Of a stretch of 64,000 bases of DNA, positions 50,356-59,284 are shown in pieces. Every line of letters begins with the position of its first letter. Position 1 is the first letter of the stretch. Below the pieces are notes generated by a model. The model did not search any database, had not been told where the DNA came from, and saw only the letters and a program-made list of their open reading frames with translations. A program made the translations under genes and the position numbers. Origin of the DNA: an uncultured Flavobacteriales bacterium (GTDB lineage: Bacteria > Bacteroidota > Bacteroidia > Flavobacteriales > Crocinitomicaceae); contig CAMLRS010000015.1 in the NCBI GenBank assembly GCA_946482515.1, positions 1 through 64,000 on the forward strand. Direction: 5' to 3'.

Positions 50356-50842
50356 AAAGGAAGATGCCACCCGACTGCTGTTGTGGGAAAACGACCCGCG
50401 GCACTGGAAGGTAACTGGTACCGAAGTCCCTTTTTCCATGGACACGATCCTGGAGTACATTTCGCAGGCACAGCACATCCGTTCGCACGGACAATTGCGC
50501 CTGATGATCTGCCGTGTCGAAGACGAAGAGCCTGTGGGCACGATTGATCTGTACAATGCCGATTTCAAACACCTGCGCGCCGCAGTGGGCATCCTGATCG
50601 CCGAAGAAGCATCCCGCAAGAACGGTTATGCGATCGAAGCGCTGGAGCTGGCCGAACAATACGCAACGCGGATCCTCGGATTCCACAACCTGTATTGTTC
50701 CGTTCACAGCGACAATGCAGCGAGCAGGTCATTATTTGAAAAGGCGGGCTACGAGCTGGTGGGAAGACGCAAGAACTGGTTCCTGGAAAACAAGGAATGG
50801 ATTGACGAAATTTTATATCAGAAATGGCTGGAAAAAAAGTAA
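50315..50842 (+). CDS. GNAT-family N-acetyltransferase
   Basis: 175 residues, RimJ/SpeG-like. Acetyl-CoA loop in EEASRKNGYAIEAL, the HNLYCSVHSDNAASRSLFEKAG strand-helix and an aromatic C-terminus RRKNWFLENKEW. Substrate could be a polyamine, an amino sugar or a protein N-terminus. Two adjacent ATGs (50315, 50318) are possible. It overlaps both neighbours. Confidence 0.88.
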   Translation: MMLTGQKVRLRPVEKEDATRLLLWENDPRHWKVTGTEVPFSMDTILEYISQAQHIRSHGQLRLMICRVEDEEPVGTIDLYNADFKHLRAAVGILIAEEASRKNGYAIEALELAEQYATRILGFHNLYCSVHSDNAASRSLFEKAGYELVGRRKNWFLENKEWIDEILYQKWLEKK

Positions 50843-51897
50843 ACGGAAAGAAACGAACCGTACGCATGATGATCCTGGGCGTTGCAGTGGTCGGTTTGGC
50901 ACTGGTAGCCTGGAAATGGGACAAAGTAATGATGCTGTACTATGGCAGCACCAAAACCATCAACACGACTGAAAAGCAGATTGCAGTCGATAACCGTCTT
51001 TCGATCGAAGAAATAGCCGCTTTTTTCAAGAAAGAACAGTTGATTGACGACACTGAATCATTTCTTTATATAGCCAACCTTAAAGGATTGACAAGTAAAA
51101 CATTGGAAGCTGGAATGTATGCCGTCCCGGCGAAGACTTCCTACCGCGATCTCTGCAACGCCATGTTGTCGGGAAGCATGGAAGTGGAAGTAGTTGTGAC
51201 GTTCAATAATTGCAAAACCATCCACGACCTGGCCGTAAAAGTGAGTGAAAACCTCATGATCGACAGTACGGAGCTCGAGCAGTTTATCCTCGCTGATGCA
51301 ACATTGAACAAATACGATTTCACCGTTGAAACCATTCCGGCGCTGTTTTTACCGAATTCCTACCGCATGTACTACGATACCGACAAAGAGCAGTTCGTGG
51401 AGCGCATGGCCGAAGAGTTCAAGAAATTCTGGACAGCCGATCGTCTGGCAAAACTGAAGGAAGTGGGGCTCAAATCGCCGTCACAGGCTGTAACGCTGGC
51501 GTCTATCGTTTACGGCGAGCAATCCAAAAATGCTTCCGAATGGCCGATTATTGCCGGTTTGTACCTCAATCGCGTTCGTACAGGCATGAAGCTGCAATCC
51601 GACCCGACGTTCAAATTCTGCTGGGGCGATCAGCTCGAAGGCGTTCAGCGTCTGACCTACGAACACCGCGCAAAAGATTGTCCTTACAATACCTACTTAT
51701 ACGCCGGTTTGCCTCCGGGACCGATTTCCATGCCGCCAACAGGCGTGATCGATGCCGTGCTGAACCCGGATAAGAACAATTACCTCTATATGTGCGCACA
51801 GCCGAATTATGACGGCCTGCACAATTTTACCCACGATTATGCCGTTCATGCCCGAAATGCCAAAGAATTCCAAAACTGGCTGGCAGCGCAACAATAA
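50824..51897 (+). CDS. mltG: Endolytic transglycosylase MltG
   Basis: 357 residues. One membrane helix near 15-33, a LysM-like region and the YceG catalytic domain. The block ASIVYGEQSKNASEWPIIAG includes Glu232, aligned with the catalytic Glu of the usual ASIVEKET; the first Glu of that motif is Tyr here. NRVRTGMKLQSDPT and YAGLPPGPISMP are typical. It cleaves nascent glycan strands at the inner membrane and so sets their length. Confidence 0.92.
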   Translation: MAGKKVNGKKRTVRMMILGVAVVGLALVAWKWDKVMMLYYGSTKTINTTEKQIAVDNRLSIEEIAAFFKKEQLIDDTESFLYIANLKGLTSKTLEAGMYAVPAKTSYRDLCNAMLSGSMEVEVVVTFNNCKTIHDLAVKVSENLMIDSTELEQFILADATLNKYDFTVETIPALFLPNSYRMYYDTDKEQFVERMAEEFKKFWTADRLAKLKEVGLKSPSQAVTLASIVYGEQSKNASEWPIIAGLYLNRVRTGMKLQSDPTFKFCWGDQLEGVQRLTYEHRAKDCPYNTYLYAGLPPGPISMPPTGVIDAVLNPDKNNYLYMCAQPNYDGLHNFTHDYAVHARNAKEFQNWLAAQQ

Positions 51898-51907
51898 CAA
51901 CTAACTC

Positions 51908-52909
51908 ATGGATCGTCGTTCGTTTGTAAGAGCCGGAATGATCGGTGTGGCAGCCGGTGTCACCAAGCCTTTGTGGGGCGCAGCTCCGTTGGCCGAAATG
52001 CAGTCAGAGCCGGACAAATTCGTGGCCTACATGCCGGTTATGGTTTCCACCTGGGAACACGGAATGGAAGCCAACAGGGCCGGCTGGGAAATCCTGAAAA
52101 CCGGTGGCAGCTCACTCGACGCAGTGGAAGCCGGCGCGCGTGTGACGGAAGCTGATCGCAAAAACCGGAGCGTAGGTATCGGCGGAATGCCCGATCGTGA
52201 AGGACACGTAACGCTCGACGCCTGTATCATGGATTGGGAATCGCGCTGCGGTTCGGTGGCTTACCTCGAAGGAATTGCCCACCCGGTGAGTGTAGCGCGT
52301 CATATCATGGAAAACACGCCACACGTGATGCTCGTAGGTTCCGGCGCAAAGGAATACGCGCTGAAAAACAAATTTGACAAGATCCGCACACCGCTTCCTG
52401 AAGTCAAAAAGGAGTGGAAAAAGTGGAAAAAAGAACAAAATAAGCCCCAGCATCCCGAAATCAATCACGAAAACCACGATACCATCGGTTTATTGGCGAT
52501 GGATAGCAATGGCCGTATCAGCGGAGCGTGTACGACATCCGGCTGGGCCTATAAATTACCGGGACGCGTGGGCGATTCACCGTTGATCGGAGCAGGATTG
52601 TTCATCGATCAGGAAGTAGGAGGCGCCGTTGCCACAGGATTGGGCGAAGCCATTATCCGTATCGCGGGAAGTCATACCGTGGTCGAATTGATGCGCCAGG
52701 GAATGACGCCACAGGAAGCCTGCCAGGAAGCGGTTGAACGCATTATCCGTAAACACAAAGACCTGACCGGTTTGCAATGCGGTTTCATCGCCATGGATAC
52801 GCGTGGAAGAGTAGGTGCTTATTCGGTCTACAGCGGATTCAACTACGCTTTGCGGAACAACCTCGACGAGCAGCTCATGGATGCTACTTACAATCGCGGC
52901 TGGGAATGA
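51908..52909 (+). CDS. N4-(beta-N-acetylglucosaminyl)-L-asparaginase family Ntn-hydrolase
   Basis: 333 residues with a Tat-type signal (MDRRSFVRAGMIGVAAG). Autocatalytic Thr in NHDTIGLLAMD; upstream GGMPDREGHVTLDACIMD and downstream GRVGDSPLIGAGLF match glycosylasparaginases, which release Asn-linked GlcNAc. Periplasmic. It ends in an ATGA overlap with the beta-mannosidase gene, which suggests joint breakdown of N-glycans or glycopeptides. Confidence 0.9.
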   Translation: MDRRSFVRAGMIGVAAGVTKPLWGAAPLAEMQSEPDKFVAYMPVMVSTWEHGMEANRAGWEILKTGGSSLDAVEAGARVTEADRKNRSVGIGGMPDREGHVTLDACIMDWESRCGSVAYLEGIAHPVSVARHIMENTPHVMLVGSGAKEYALKNKFDKIRTPLPEVKKEWKKWKKEQNKPQHPEINHENHDTIGLLAMDSNGRISGACTTSGWAYKLPGRVGDSPLIGAGLFIDQEVGGAVATGLGEAIIRIAGSHTVVELMRQGMTPQEACQEAVERIIRKHKDLTGLQCGFIAMDTRGRVGAYSVYSGFNYALRNNLDEQLMDATYNRGWE

Positions 52910-55380
52910 TGCGATTGCTCGTTTTTCTTTGCTGTATGAGTACGCTATCGGTTGTTGGACAGGTGCTCGAATGGCAGTTCAAACATCCCGTTTCGGGGAA
53001 ATGGTTTAAACTGGGAGTAAGAGGATCGGTGCAGGAAGCTTTGGTGGAAGCCGGTGAATTACCGGATCCGTTCGTTGGAACGAATGAGAAGCTGTTCCAG
53101 TGGATCGAACGCTACAACTGGGAATTCAAATCCGATTTCGTCCTTTCCGAAGCTGATTTTAAGAAAAACCGTATCGATCTGGAGCTCCCGAACGTCGATA
53201 CTTACGCAAAAATCTACCTCAATAACAAGCTCATCGGTTCTACGGAAAACTGCTACGTCGTTTACCGTTTCGATGTAAAGAAATACGCCAAAGCAGGCAG
53301 GAATTCCATTCGCATGGTGTTTGAATCGCCGGTGGCTTACCAGAAAAAACACATGGCGGAAGTAGGCGTGATCCTGCCGTCGCCCAATGATTTAGGAGAA
53401 GTATCGGCAGCACCTTATTGCCGGAAACCGCAATACCAGTTCGGCTGGGACTGGGCGTTGCGCATGACCACGATCGGATTCTGGAATCCTGTGCAGGTAA
53501 TCGCTTTTAACGACAACCGCGTGATCGGGAAGAACATCCGCACGCTGAGCGTCAACGAGCAGGAAGCCGTGGTGGAATTTACCCTGATCCTGCGCCATCC
53601 GACCACAGACACGCTGCTCTGGAAAAGCCAGTTTTACGGCGATGTGAAAGTGGTTCCGCAAAACGGGATCGTGAAGCGCATTGTGAAGGAGAAAAACCCA
53701 CAATGCTGGTGGCCACGCGGACACGGCGAGCAACACCTGTATGCCGATACCTGGAATTTACAGCCGTTAACAGGAGGAAAGTACTTCCATCAGGATATTT
53801 ATTTCGGTATCCGGACCACGGAGCTCATCACGCAGCCCGACCAGTGGGGAACATCTTATATTGTTCGAATTAACGGGAAAGACATTTTCTGCAAAGGCGC
53901 CAATTACATTCCGCAGGATATTTTTCCTGCCCGGGTGAGCCATTTACAGATCCGGAATTACGTCAAACAGATGAAGGACGCCAATTTCAACATGGTGCGC
54001 ATCTGGGGCGGTGGTTATTATCCGGATGAGGGCTTTTACGAGGCTTGTGACGAAGCCGGTATCATGGTCTGGCAGGATTTCATGTTCGCCTGTGCGATGT
54101 ATCCCGGAAACAAGGAATTCATTGCGAACGTGAAACAGGAATTCGCCCAGCAGATCCCGCGCATCGCTTCGCATCCTTCGGTAGTGCTGTTCAACGGGAA
54201 TAACGAGGTGGATGTAGCCTGGAAAAACTGGGGTTTCATGGAAACCTACAAGCTTTCGAAGAAAGATTCGGTGCTTATTACCCAATACTACAACAAGCTG
54301 TTCAAGGAAGTGATCCCGGAAGCCGTCAGCGAATGGACGGATGTTCCGTATGTGCACACGTCGCCGCTGAGCAACTGGGGCAAAGACGAATATTTCAACC
54401 ACGGGACGATGCATTACTGGGGCGTGTGGCACGGGAAAGATGCCATCGAGGATTTTGGCCGTAAAACCGGTCGTTTCAATGCCGAATACGGTTTTCAGTC
54501 GTTCCCGGAATACGCAACGTTGTCGTCGTTCAGCGATACCAGCCAGTGGGATTTGCTTTCGGAAGTCATGCGGCACCATCAGAAAAGCTACGTGGGCAAT
54601 GGCATGATCGAAAAACACGCCAGCCTGTTGTACGGCAAAACCACTGATTTCAGGCGTTTCGTGTATTATTCACAGCTCACGCAGGCAACGGCCGTCAGCA
54701 TGGCCATCAGCGGCCACCGCACCAACATGCCACGCTGCAGCGGAACGATCTTCTGGCAGCTGAACGATTGCTGGCCGGCACCGACGTGGTCGAGCATCGA
54801 TTATTTCGGCAACTGGAAAGCACTGCAATACGCCGTGAAGCAGGATTTCCGCGATGTGGCCATCCTGGCCAAAACCGATACAATAGGGAAGGAGCGCTAT
54901 TTCTTCGTTTCGGACCTCTACAAAGGCTTTGCGTGCAAAATTACCGCTGAGCTGTTCGATCTCGATGGCAAGCAGCTCGATACGTTTTCCTGTAACCTGG
55001 CGGTGATCAATCGTTCGGTGCAGGAAGTATTCAAAACCGAATTGGCGCCGCACCGCCATTCCAATTACTTCATCCGTTTTCACTGGAACGCTGCCGATGG
55101 GTCAAAGCTCACGCGCGACTTCACCCACCTTTCCCAACCGGTACCATCGGCGACGAAAGGACAGGTGAAGCTCGAATTGCTGCAGGTTGATCCGCAAACC
55201 AAAACGGCTGTCATCCGCATCACCAATGAGGCTTTTGTGCAGCAGCTTTGGATCACTTCTGCTAAACAAGGCGTTCGCTTCGATCGGAACTTTATCGACC
55301 TGATCCCGGGCACGCACGATGTGAAGATTTCCTTTGAGAACTTGCCTGCGCTTTCTGACTTTGAGCTCATATGGCTTTAG
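52906..55380 (+). CDS. GH2 beta-mannosidase
   Basis: 824 residues, with signal peptide MMRLLVFLCCMSTLSVVG. Hydrolyses terminal beta-mannose. N-terminal jelly-roll, Ig-like domain, then TIM barrel with RIWGGGYYPDEGFYEACDEA, acid/base Glu in FNGNNEVD and nucleophile Glu in FNAEYGFQSF. The ATG at 52906 overlaps the upstream stop; the longer open frame from 52777 only runs antiphase through the asparaginase gene. With the glycosylasparaginase it forms an N-glycan core degrading pair. Confidence 0.93.
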   Translation: MMRLLVFLCCMSTLSVVGQVLEWQFKHPVSGKWFKLGVRGSVQEALVEAGELPDPFVGTNEKLFQWIERYNWEFKSDFVLSEADFKKNRIDLELPNVDTYAKIYLNNKLIGSTENCYVVYRFDVKKYAKAGRNSIRMVFESPVAYQKKHMAEVGVILPSPNDLGEVSAAPYCRKPQYQFGWDWALRMTTIGFWNPVQVIAFNDNRVIGKNIRTLSVNEQEAVVEFTLILRHPTTDTLLWKSQFYGDVKVVPQNGIVKRIVKEKNPQCWWPRGHGEQHLYADTWNLQPLTGGKYFHQDIYFGIRTTELITQPDQWGTSYIVRINGKDIFCKGANYIPQDIFPARVSHLQIRNYVKQMKDANFNMVRIWGGGYYPDEGFYEACDEAGIMVWQDFMFACAMYPGNKEFIANVKQEFAQQIPRIASHPSVVLFNGNNEVDVAWKNWGFMETYKLSKKDSVLITQYYNKLFKEVIPEAVSEWTDVPYVHTSPLSNWGKDEYFNHGTMHYWGVWHGKDAIEDFGRKTGRFNAEYGFQSFPEYATLSSFSDTSQWDLLSEVMRHHQKSYVGNGMIEKHASLLYGKTTDFRRFVYYSQLTQATAVSMAISGHRTNMPRCSGTIFWQLNDCWPAPTWSSIDYFGNWKALQYAVKQDFRDVAILAKTDTIGKERYFFVSDLYKGFACKITAELFDLDGKQLDTFSCNLAVINRSVQEVFKTELAPHRHSNYFIRFHWNAADGSKLTRDFTHLSQPVPSATKGQVKLELLQVDPQTKTAVIRITNEAFVQQLWITSAKQGVRFDRNFIDLIPGTHDVKISFENLPALSDFELIWL

Positions 55381-55419
55381 TTAATGCATAATTCAGAATG
55401 CAGAATGCACAATTTTTTT
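55381..55419. repeat. AT-rich word repeat, family A, copy 3
   Basis: TTAATGCATAATTCAGAATG then CAGAATGCACAATTTTTTT, starting at the mannosidase stop codon. Confidence 0.75.
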
Positions 55420-55456
55420 GGGTGTGAGAAGTCATAACTTTGCGTGGTCTCATCGT

Positions 55457-55489
55457 GCTCTGTCGAAGATCCGCCGAGGTAGACGGTTA
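55457..55489. repeat. Interspersed repeat E, copy 3 (inverted)
   Basis: GCTCTGTCGAAGATCCGCCG then AGGTAGACGGTTA; inverted relative to 36575-36606 and 38081-38116. Confidence 0.8.
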
Positions 55490-55537
55490 AAAAAAACATG
55501 AAAGAGTAGCTCCACAATTAAAAAATCATCGTTATAT

Positions 55538-55568
55538 TTTGAATATATTACCTTGGTAATTAATTTTG
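55538..55568 (+). promoter_or_regulatory. marR promoter with internal operator
   Basis: TTTG (55538-55541), exactly 19 nt, TAATTTTG (55561-55568): the best match to the full Bacteroidota consensus in the window. The spacer contains the inverted repeat ATTACC-TT-GGTAAT (55547-55560), well placed for a repressor. The box ends 4 nt before the ATG. Confidence 0.8.
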
Positions 55569-55572
55569 CACC

Positions 55573-56049
55573 ATGGAAATCGGTGAAATCATTCAGGCGA
55601 AGTTCAAATCCGTACAGCAGAAAGCGGTAGTGAATGTTCGCTATACGTCCAATTTTATCGGACAGTACCACAACAATTACATGGCGCAATTCGACTTGTC
55701 GATGCCACAGTTCAACATCCTGCGAATCCTGCGCGGATCGGGCAAGCCAATCAGTATCAATACCGTGAAAGAACGGATGATCGAGCGCTCGCCGAATACA
55801 ACGCGACTGATGGACAAGCTCATCGAAAAAGGATTCATGGAACGCGTACGTTGTGATGCCGATCGCCGGGTGGTCTACGTTTCTATCACCGAAAACGGAC
55901 TGAAGCTCCTGTCACAGATCGACATCGACATGGAAGATACGTCCATTTTTGCCCAGAACCTCTCCGATGCCGAAGCCGAGCAGCTCAGCCAGCTGCTGGA
56001 TAAAATGCGTGGTGACTGCGCGCTAAAATCCTGTTCTAAAGACGAATAG
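55573..56049 (+). CDS. MarR-family transcriptional regulator
   Basis: 158 residues. Winged-helix core LSMPQFNILRILRGSGKPIS, SPNTTRLMDKLIEKGFMERV and the wing CDADRRVVYVSITENG. MarR dimers bind short palindromes and release them on ligand binding. A palindrome lies between its own -33 and -7 boxes, so autorepression is likely. Cys-containing tail CALKSCSKDE. The next gene encodes an outer-membrane receptor 148 nt away and could also be a target. Confidence 0.88.
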   Translation: MEIGEIIQAKFKSVQQKAVVNVRYTSNFIGQYHNNYMAQFDLSMPQFNILRILRGSGKPISINTVKERMIERSPNTTRLMDKLIEKGFMERVRCDADRRVVYVSITENGLKLLSQIDIDMEDTSIFAQNLSDAEAEQLSQLLDKMRGDCALKSCSKDE

Positions 56050-56155
56050 CCGGCGGTGCCGAAAATGATACTGATTTTGTGGAAAAAGAGCCCGGTTACG
56101 GATTAAACCAATTGCTCCGAGAGTGATCCAACACTCCGGAAACTCTATTTTTTGA

Positions 56156-56182
56156 ACCCTGTCTGCCGTCTAAGGCAGGCCC
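56156..56182. repeat. Palindromic repeat D, diverged copy
   Basis: AACCCTGTCTGCCGTCTAAG GCAGGCC region upstream of the receptor gene; similar to 32716-32737 with an altered loop. Confidence 0.5.
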
Positions 56183-56197
56183 CAATTACTGAACATA

Positions 56198-58636
56198 ATG
56201 CGTTTGCTGCTTCTCCTTTTCCTGGTTATCACCGTTGCAGCTTCGGCGCAGAAACCCGCCACCGCCATAGGCTCGATCGATGGGCAGGTATTCGACTCGC
56301 TGGCACGAACGCCATTGGAATATGTTTCTGTGGGAGTTTTCAATGCAGAAGACTCTGCTTTGGTGGCAGGTATTTTCACCGACGAAAAAGGACAGTTTGC
56401 GCTTTATGACCTGCCAGCCGGCAAATTTTACCTCAAAGTCTATGCGGCGGGGTACAAAGACAAATTCATTTCAGGAGTTCAGCTTTCACGCGAGAAACCG
56501 TTGCGCAAGCTCGGAAATATTTCCCTGGCGCCCGAAGATGCCGAGGAGATAGATGAAGTAGTGGTGGTAGGCCAGAAAGACGTGTTGCAAACCGGGATCG
56601 ATAAAAAAGTCTACAACGTGGGCGAAGATATTTCCGTACAGGGCGGTTCGGTCAACGATGTGCTCAACAATGTTCCTTCGGTGGAAATTGACCAGGATGG
56701 CAACATCAGCCTGCGCGGCGATGGCAATGTAACGATCCTCATCGACGGCCGCCCGAGCTCGTTGTCGGGTGGAAACGGCAAAAGCCTGCTTGAAGGCATT
56801 CCGGCAGCCAGTATCGAACGCATCGAGATTGTGACCAATCCTTCAGCCAAATACGATCCGGACGGTACTTCGGGGATCATCAATATCGTTTTAAAGAAAA
56901 ACATCAAGCGCGGACTCAATGGCCAGGTAAGTCTTTCCGGGGCTACGGGTAATGCTTACAATGGAGCGGTATCGTTGAGCATGCGGAATACGAAATTCAA
57001 CGTGTTCGGAAATTACGCTTACGATTACCGCGAGAGCTACCGCAATATGTTCAGCGATCAGTGGGAAGTTTATCCGGATTCGACCGTTTACTTCCGTCAG
57101 CGCCGTTACGGGAATGATTTGCGTCAATCGCACACGCTGAACCTGGGGATGGATATCTACCTCAAGGACCGCAACACGCTTTCCTGGAACGTTTCGGGCA
57201 ATACCGGCCGTCAATACAGAGAAGCGGAGCAAACGTATTTCCGCTACCGTTCCGAAACAGATACAATTGGCTTCTGGAACCGCGATTCACGCGATCCGGA
57301 ACAAAACGGCAATCTCGATTTCGGTCTCAGCTACAACTGGGAGTTCAAAGACGAAAAAGGCTCGCTCGTATGGAACGCCTTTCAATCGCTGGGTGAGGAG
57401 GAAGACCAGGGCTATTACGACCAGCAGTTCACGATCCCGGCTGATTCGGCGGAAACACACCAGCGCCTGTTCGGACGAGAGCTGAATAACATTACGACAG
57501 CTTCGATGGACATGGTGCGTATTTTCAATGGCAAGTGGCGCACCGAAAGTGGCTTGAAACTCATTCACCGCGATATGGCCGTGAATACGCATTCCGATGC
57601 GCGTGATGTCTTTGGCAATTACCAGCCCGATACACTGGCATTTTTCGATTACGAATATACCGAGCGCATTTATTCGGCTTACGGAATTGTAGCGCGCGCT
57701 TACGAGAAAGTAAAGCTGCAGGCCGGTCTGCGTTTCGAGCAAAGCTTCCAGGAGCCGAACCTCGTTTCGAAGAATGAATCCTACAGCAATGATTATTTCA
57801 ATGTGTTCCCTTCCGTACACGTGCGATACACACCATTTAAGAAAGGTGAATTTTCCATTGGCTACAGCAAGCGTATCAACCGTCCTTCGGCCAATAACCT
57901 GAATCCGTTTACCAGCTATGCCGATCCATTCAACCTGCGTCGCGGTAACCCGGCCCTGAATCCGGAATACATTCACTCAATTGATATCGGCTACGAGCTC
58001 ACGGGGAAAAAGTGGTCGCTCATGGTTTCGGCCTACCAGCGCTATTCCTTCGATGTGATTCAGCGTGTGAAGATCTTCTACCCGGATGGAACAGCTGCCG
58101 GAACCTTTGCGAATGTCGACAACAGCCGCAGCACAGGCGGAGAAATCGTCTTGCAGGCGCGTCCGCTTTCGATCTGGCGAAACACACTTTCGGTTAATGG
58201 AAACTACATCGTGTACCGCGATGAAAACTCATTGGCCGACTGGAACCGTCAGGGCTTCCAATGGGGCATGAAATTCACCAGCGCCGTTGAGCTGATGAAG
58301 AAAACGCTTGTTTTGCAGATGAATGCCCGCTACAATGCACCATCCGTTTCACCGCAGGGACGAATGAACCCGCGCGGATCGGTTGATTTTTCAGCAGATA
58401 AATCGCTGAAAGGCGGAAAGTGGGGCATAGGCATGCGCGTTTCGGATATCTTCAATACGCAAGGCTTCAGCTATGAAGTAGACCAGGGAGTGATTTTCCA
58501 GAATACGGAAGCGAAATGGCAAACGCGTCGTGTGTTCCTGAGCGTGCGCTACAAATTCGGTAAGACCGAGCTCACTGACCAGAAGAAACGACAGGATGAT
58601 CCATCTGGCAATGGCGGCGGTGGATTTGATTTCTAA
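56198..58636 (+). CDS. TonB-receptor-like outer-membrane beta-barrel protein
   Basis: 812 residues. Signal peptide (MRLLLLLFLVITVAASAQ), carboxypeptidase-regulatory-like Ig domain (about 25-110, GSIDGQVFDSLARTPLEYVS), plug-like domain (about 115-230, SVNDVLNNVPSVEIDQDGN) and a barrel to the C-terminus, resembling the OMP_b-brl_3 family. No clear TonB box is seen. It probably imports or binds an unknown ligand. The tail DPSGNGGGGFDF is glycine-rich and extends past the last strand, which is unusual but known for this family. Confidence 0.88.
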   Translation: MRLLLLLFLVITVAASAQKPATAIGSIDGQVFDSLARTPLEYVSVGVFNAEDSALVAGIFTDEKGQFALYDLPAGKFYLKVYAAGYKDKFISGVQLSREKPLRKLGNISLAPEDAEEIDEVVVVGQKDVLQTGIDKKVYNVGEDISVQGGSVNDVLNNVPSVEIDQDGNISLRGDGNVTILIDGRPSSLSGGNGKSLLEGIPAASIERIEIVTNPSAKYDPDGTSGIINIVLKKNIKRGLNGQVSLSGATGNAYNGAVSLSMRNTKFNVFGNYAYDYRESYRNMFSDQWEVYPDSTVYFRQRRYGNDLRQSHTLNLGMDIYLKDRNTLSWNVSGNTGRQYREAEQTYFRYRSETDTIGFWNRDSRDPEQNGNLDFGLSYNWEFKDEKGSLVWNAFQSLGEEEDQGYYDQQFTIPADSAETHQRLFGRELNNITTASMDMVRIFNGKWRTESGLKLIHRDMAVNTHSDARDVFGNYQPDTLAFFDYEYTERIYSAYGIVARAYEKVKLQAGLRFEQSFQEPNLVSKNESYSNDYFNVFPSVHVRYTPFKKGEFSIGYSKRINRPSANNLNPFTSYADPFNLRRGNPALNPEYIHSIDIGYELTGKKWSLMVSAYQRYSFDVIQRVKIFYPDGTAAGTFANVDNSRSTGGEIVLQARPLSIWRNTLSVNGNYIVYRDENSLADWNRQGFQWGMKFTSAVELMKKTLVLQMNARYNAPSVSPQGRMNPRGSVDFSADKSLKGGKWGIGMRVSDIFNTQGFSYEVDQGVIFQNTEAKWQTRRVFLSVRYKFGKTELTDQKKRQDDPSGNGGGGFDF

Positions 58637-58744
58637 ATTATAATCTGCTGATGGGAAGATTAATTCGAACAAATTTCCACACATAACCGTTTGCGATAAT
58701 TCGCTAATCTGCGGGAAAGCCCAACCCGATTCTGTAACTGAATT

Positions 58745-58799
58745 CAAAAAGAAAAGGAACAGAAGCAGAAAATGAATGTTGTTTCTCTGCTGCTGTTCC
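58745..58799 (-). terminator. Minus-strand intrinsic terminator
   Basis: Minus strand GGAACAG-C-AGCAGA pairs with TCTGCT-T-CTGTTCC and is followed by TTTTCTTTTT. No known gene upstream on this strand except the 41-codon ORF. Confidence 0.75.
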
Positions 58800-58816
58800 C
58801 TGACGATCCGGTGATC

Positions 58817-58838
58817 GGGTGGTTGCTATGACCGACCC
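58817..58838. other. Stem-loop upstream of the minus-strand terminator
   Basis: GGGTGGT (58817-58823), loop TGCTATG, ACC-g-ACCC (58831-58838): seven pairs with one bulge. Adjacent GATC-CGGT-GATC (58805-58816) forms a second small stem. Confidence 0.5.
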
Positions 58839-58862
58839 TCGTTTAATGGGATAATTCGTTCT

Positions 58863-58988
58863 TTAATGTTTCTTCAGCATTGCTGACGGTTGTTGCGGGG
58901 CAAGGTGTTGTCCCAACCGCAGCAGCGCCATATCGAAACGGTTTGTAATCGTCTTTTTTGGTGTCGGTTTAATACTGCGCGTTTTCAT
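58863..58988 (-). CDS. Candidate small basic protein, 41 residues
   Basis: ATG at 58988 opens MKTRSIKPTPKKTITNRFDM and ends ...AMLKKH. It is strongly basic (Lys/Arg rich at both ends) with no membrane segment. A near-consensus -7 box TAACTTTT lies about 20 nt upstream, and an intrinsic terminator follows 65 nt after the stop, which supports a transcribed unit. No family recognised. It could equally be a small RNA gene with a chance ORF. Confidence 0.35.
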   Translation of the reverse strand: MKTRSIKPTPKKTITNRFDMALLRLGQHLAPQQPSAMLKKH

Positions 58989-59233
58989 GATTGAAATCTT
59001 TTGAGAAAAGTTAAACAAGAATAATGCCTTTTTTGTGCGTTGTTGATTGGACGGGGCTTTTCGTTGATTCAACCTTTTCAGAACGGCATCAGAATTTTTT
59101 CAAAGTGAAAAAGAACGTTTCATTCGTTCTTAATTGTTTTAACATTTCGAGCGGAAGCTGATGAGATGGAAAATTGCGAACGGGCGGTTTTAGGGCACTC
59201 CAACAAATAGTTTCCGAAAGTTGCATCCAATTG

Positions 59234-59264
59234 TTGTCATTTCCTTAAAAGAGCAGTACTTTTG
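59234..59264 (+). promoter_or_regulatory. Helicase gene promoter
   Basis: TTG (59234-59236), 20-nt spacer, TACTTTTG (59257-59264), exact TAnnTTTG; start codon 20 nt downstream. Confidence 0.7.
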
Positions 59265-59284
59265 TACCCCCTTTTACGCATTCT

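Larger units (their letters stand above)
58637..59233. other. 648-nt gap with a minus-strand small transcription unit
   Basis: Between the receptor and helicase genes there is no large ORF. The gap holds, on the minus strand, a 41-codon ORF, hairpins and a terminator (separate entries). A further hairpin AAGAACG-TTTCATT-CGTTCTT (59111-59131) is followed on the minus strand by TTTTTC, a possible short terminator, and the helicase promoter lies at its right end. Confidence 0.5.

Noticed and set aside
52777..52905. N-terminal extension of the beta-mannosidase frame (43 extra residues)
   Set aside because: It lies wholly inside the asparaginase gene in another phase, and the residues before MMRLLVFL look random; the ATGA overlap gives a proper signal peptide.
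58770..58829. Plus-strand 19-codon ORF MNVVSLLLFPDDPVIGWLL as a branched-chain amino acid leader
   Set aside because: No biosynthetic gene follows on that strand; the sequence is part of the minus-strand terminator hairpin.
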